In this document: piece by piece, positions 61,801 through 64,000 of the stretch
How the letters are laid out: every line of letters starts with the position of its first letter
How positions within the stretch are numbered: the first letter of the stretch is position 1
NCBI RefSeq assembly: GCF_027942865.1
Contig: NC_134510.1
Coordinates: 10,196,743-10,260,742 of the forward strand
Direction: 5' to 3'
DNA: 64,000 bases
Source of the DNA: Odontesthes bonariensis
Lineage: Eukaryota; Chordata; Actinopteri; Atheriniformes; Atherinopsidae
Program-made: the position numbers and the translations under genes
Notes under the pieces: model-generated
Databases searched by the model: none
Seen by the model: the letters and a program-made list of their open reading frames with translations, nothing else
What the model was told of the DNA's origin: nothing

Positions 61801-64000
61801 GGTTTTCAAAAATGTATTGAACAGGGCAGTTTAGTTAACTTGTCAACTGACCACTTGTTTACTTTACCCCTGCGAAGTCTGTCAAGATTGTTACGCTTGC
61901 ACAACCCCAGAAGTTCAGTGTAACTTTTGTTTCTATTGTTGAAATCATTGTTCTAAGAAGCAGTCATAGTTAGCTGGTGGAAGGTCGGTGATTAGCTGAT
62001 TCGTTTTTGGAACAAGAATGCCTATTACGCATTTTATGGCTACCTGCATGAGATCATTCCAAAACGCTGAGGCTGATGCTTCATGTCCAAGGCAAGAATG
62101 TATGATTCTCAAAAGCTGAAGATCCACGGAGAAGGAAAAGTGTAAGTATTATCAACAATAATAGCTCATTCTCGCTAGAAACTGCGCTTGTTCAATACAT
62201 GGTCGTGCCATTGTCCATGTTTGTAAATGTGCATGCCACAAGGAGGTACATTTTTGTTACTGTCTAACTATGTATTTTATCACATGTAGACCTATCCATG
62301 TCATTTGAACCCTTCACCCTAACAATTCCCAGGTGTGAGCCCAGTAACAGAATTGTGCATTGTGAGTGGGAATGAAGTAGACCAGGACAATGACTGTGAT
62401 AAAAGTTGTGTTGCACCAGTCTTGAACTCGTGAACTCTTGCATGGCAGAGTACAGAGTGTCATAAGGATCTAATGATTAGTGCCTTCCATCATCCCCCTT
62501 CCTTCGTAGAGGTATTGTGGCATATGCAGTCTGTGTCGACATGCTGATGAAGAATGTCAGTCTGCATCTGAGTACAGAACAGGGCAAAGAAAACAAAATC
62601 GTGCAATTTTTTTTGCCTTTTGTGAAACTACAACATTTTGCAGTGTGGACCGATGTAGCTATTGCATGTTCAAGAGATCATACAGCAAGAATCACGTTAA
62701 GCATCAAAAATGACATTAATTCAATTACAATCAATTTGTTCTGTTTTAAGTGATTCAAGTGACATCTTAGAATGAGGATTAATGGTATGTCATATTTTTT
62801 TCGTGGACTAAAACATCTGGTTAAAGCAGGACAGAGCTGCTAATGATAATCTGAATCATATATATCTACTACCAGTCCAACCTGGTCTCAGAAACATCCT
62901 TGAAATCGTAATTGTGCTGTAATTACATAGTACTTTTCTAATCTATTTGACCACTCAAAGCACTTTAACACTACAAGCTACATTCACCCATCTACACACA
63001 CAGTCATGCAATATGTTTTGTATAATGCTTTTTTTTCTCTATCGCTAAACAACTTTTGTGTTGTTTCTCAGGTTCGAACATATCTCAACAGAAGGAAGCC
63101 AAGGCCTCAACACCACTTTATAGATGGTGACAGTTTGTGAGGAATGTGCAGGTTATATAAGTGCTGCATTTAACACCAGACCGTGGTACCCCCCCTCCTT
63201 AAAGTAAAAAAGGTTTTGGTTCCTAACCTTAAACGATTATTTCACCTAACAAAGTGGCTTTTAAATGAATATCAAAAACATGTAAAAACACCTTAACAAG
63301 GTGTCATTTCACACAATTCCGTGCGAACAATCCTTAGGCTACTGGTGGCTTTTCTTATCTAACAATGCCATGAAAATTCTCTTTATTATTGATAGGCTTG
63401 CTGGCATTAAAAGTATCACCACTTTACTTTAACAGATATTGCAGTAAGTTGTTTGTTCATAACAATAAATGTATCAGCTGAATGTCAACTAAACTGGTGC
63501 TACAGGCAGCAGCAGCAACTGTGGATACAGCTGCTTTTTCACTTTCATTCCTGTTTCACTGTAGACAAATCAATGACATGTACCTTCCAATGTATCATAC
63601 GTCTCAAAGACAGAGCTACATAAGATGCTGCGGAGTTAGATTATGAAATACTAATCCAAACTTCAGATACAAAGTGAGACTGAGAAATGTTTTGACTTCA
63701 AAATGTGGTCTTCGACACAATCGAAACAATCTATTGTTGTTTTATTTTGTTTTTCTTAATGTTTGAACTGTAATTTTCTTTGATTATTATTTCTTTGGTG
63801 AGTTTTTAAACAAAGCTGATTTGTGGGGTTCTACTTTTACCCGCACATCCTACTTCTTTTACTTAATAATCTTTTTGTCTGTCTGACTGGACTTTTCTTA
63901 AAAAGTGCATCTCAGCCAAACTAAACTAAGCTAAACTAAACTAATTTTGAATTGTTAAATTAGGTTGTAATTCCTGCTTGAGCAAACCAAAGCAGGAAGA
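61801..64000. other. Intergenic, no gene seen
   Basis: AT-rich DNA to the window end. A short tandem of CTAAACTAA-like units is at 63918-63945. The next gene beyond prdm13 is not reached. Confidence 0.4.

Noticed and set aside
1..64000. CRISPR arrays, operons or phage genes
   Set aside because: Spliced genes, poly(A) signals and vertebrate repeat families show this is animal nuclear DNA; no regularly spaced direct repeats were seen.

Overview
The window is vertebrate genomic DNA, almost certainly from a ray-finned fish and probably a percomorph teleost. This rests on short GT-AG introns, dense dinucleotide microsatellites, and relics of teleost-typical repeats (L2/Rex1-type LINEs, Tc1/mariner, hAT, tRNA-derived SINEs). 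The species cannot be named from the sequence alone.

Three protein-coding genes lie in the first 22 kb, all on the + strand. (1) At 950-2421, a four-exon rhodanese-domain gene with a mitochondrial-type presequence, best matched to tstd3. (2) At 6754-10731, an 11-exon intermediate filament gene of 795 codons, with a complete rod and a roughly 300-residue glycine-rich tail inserted before a type III-like C-terminal peptide. It may be the fish notochord filament gene ngs (chordostatin). (3) At 16560-21843, a four-exon prdm13 gene with an N-terminal PR/SET domain and four zinc fingers. In human 6q16 TSTD3 and PRDM13 are near neighbours with CCNC between them. Here no cyclin C exons are visible and the filament gene lies in between.

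The remaining 41 kb (about 22.9-64 kb) is a gene desert downstream of prdm13. No convincing host coding exon was found in it. It holds a chain of transposon relics: a SINE (24.9 kb); an 803-bp hAT deletion derivative with a BED zinc-finger remnant and a nested SINE (29.0-29.8 kb); diverged unclassified repeats (31.8-33.0 kb); a retroposon 3' tail (36.7-37.1 kb); a MITE-like element (37.3-38.0 kb); a LINE endonuclease relic (39.3-40.2 kb); an LTR with an adjacent primer-binding-site-like sequence (48.5-48.8 kb); two Tc1/mariner fossils (49.7-51.6 kb); and a LINE reverse-transcriptase relic (57.0-57.5 kb). Between them are repeat-free, homeodomain-motif-rich stretches that are candidate long-range enhancers. 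Such a landscape fits a developmental transcription factor like prdm13, but conservation cannot be tested from one sequence.

The genes do not form a pathway. tstd3 is a mitochondrial sulfur-transfer-type enzyme whose promoter has an NRF1 palindrome, the filament gene is structural, and prdm13 is a neural transcriptional regulator.
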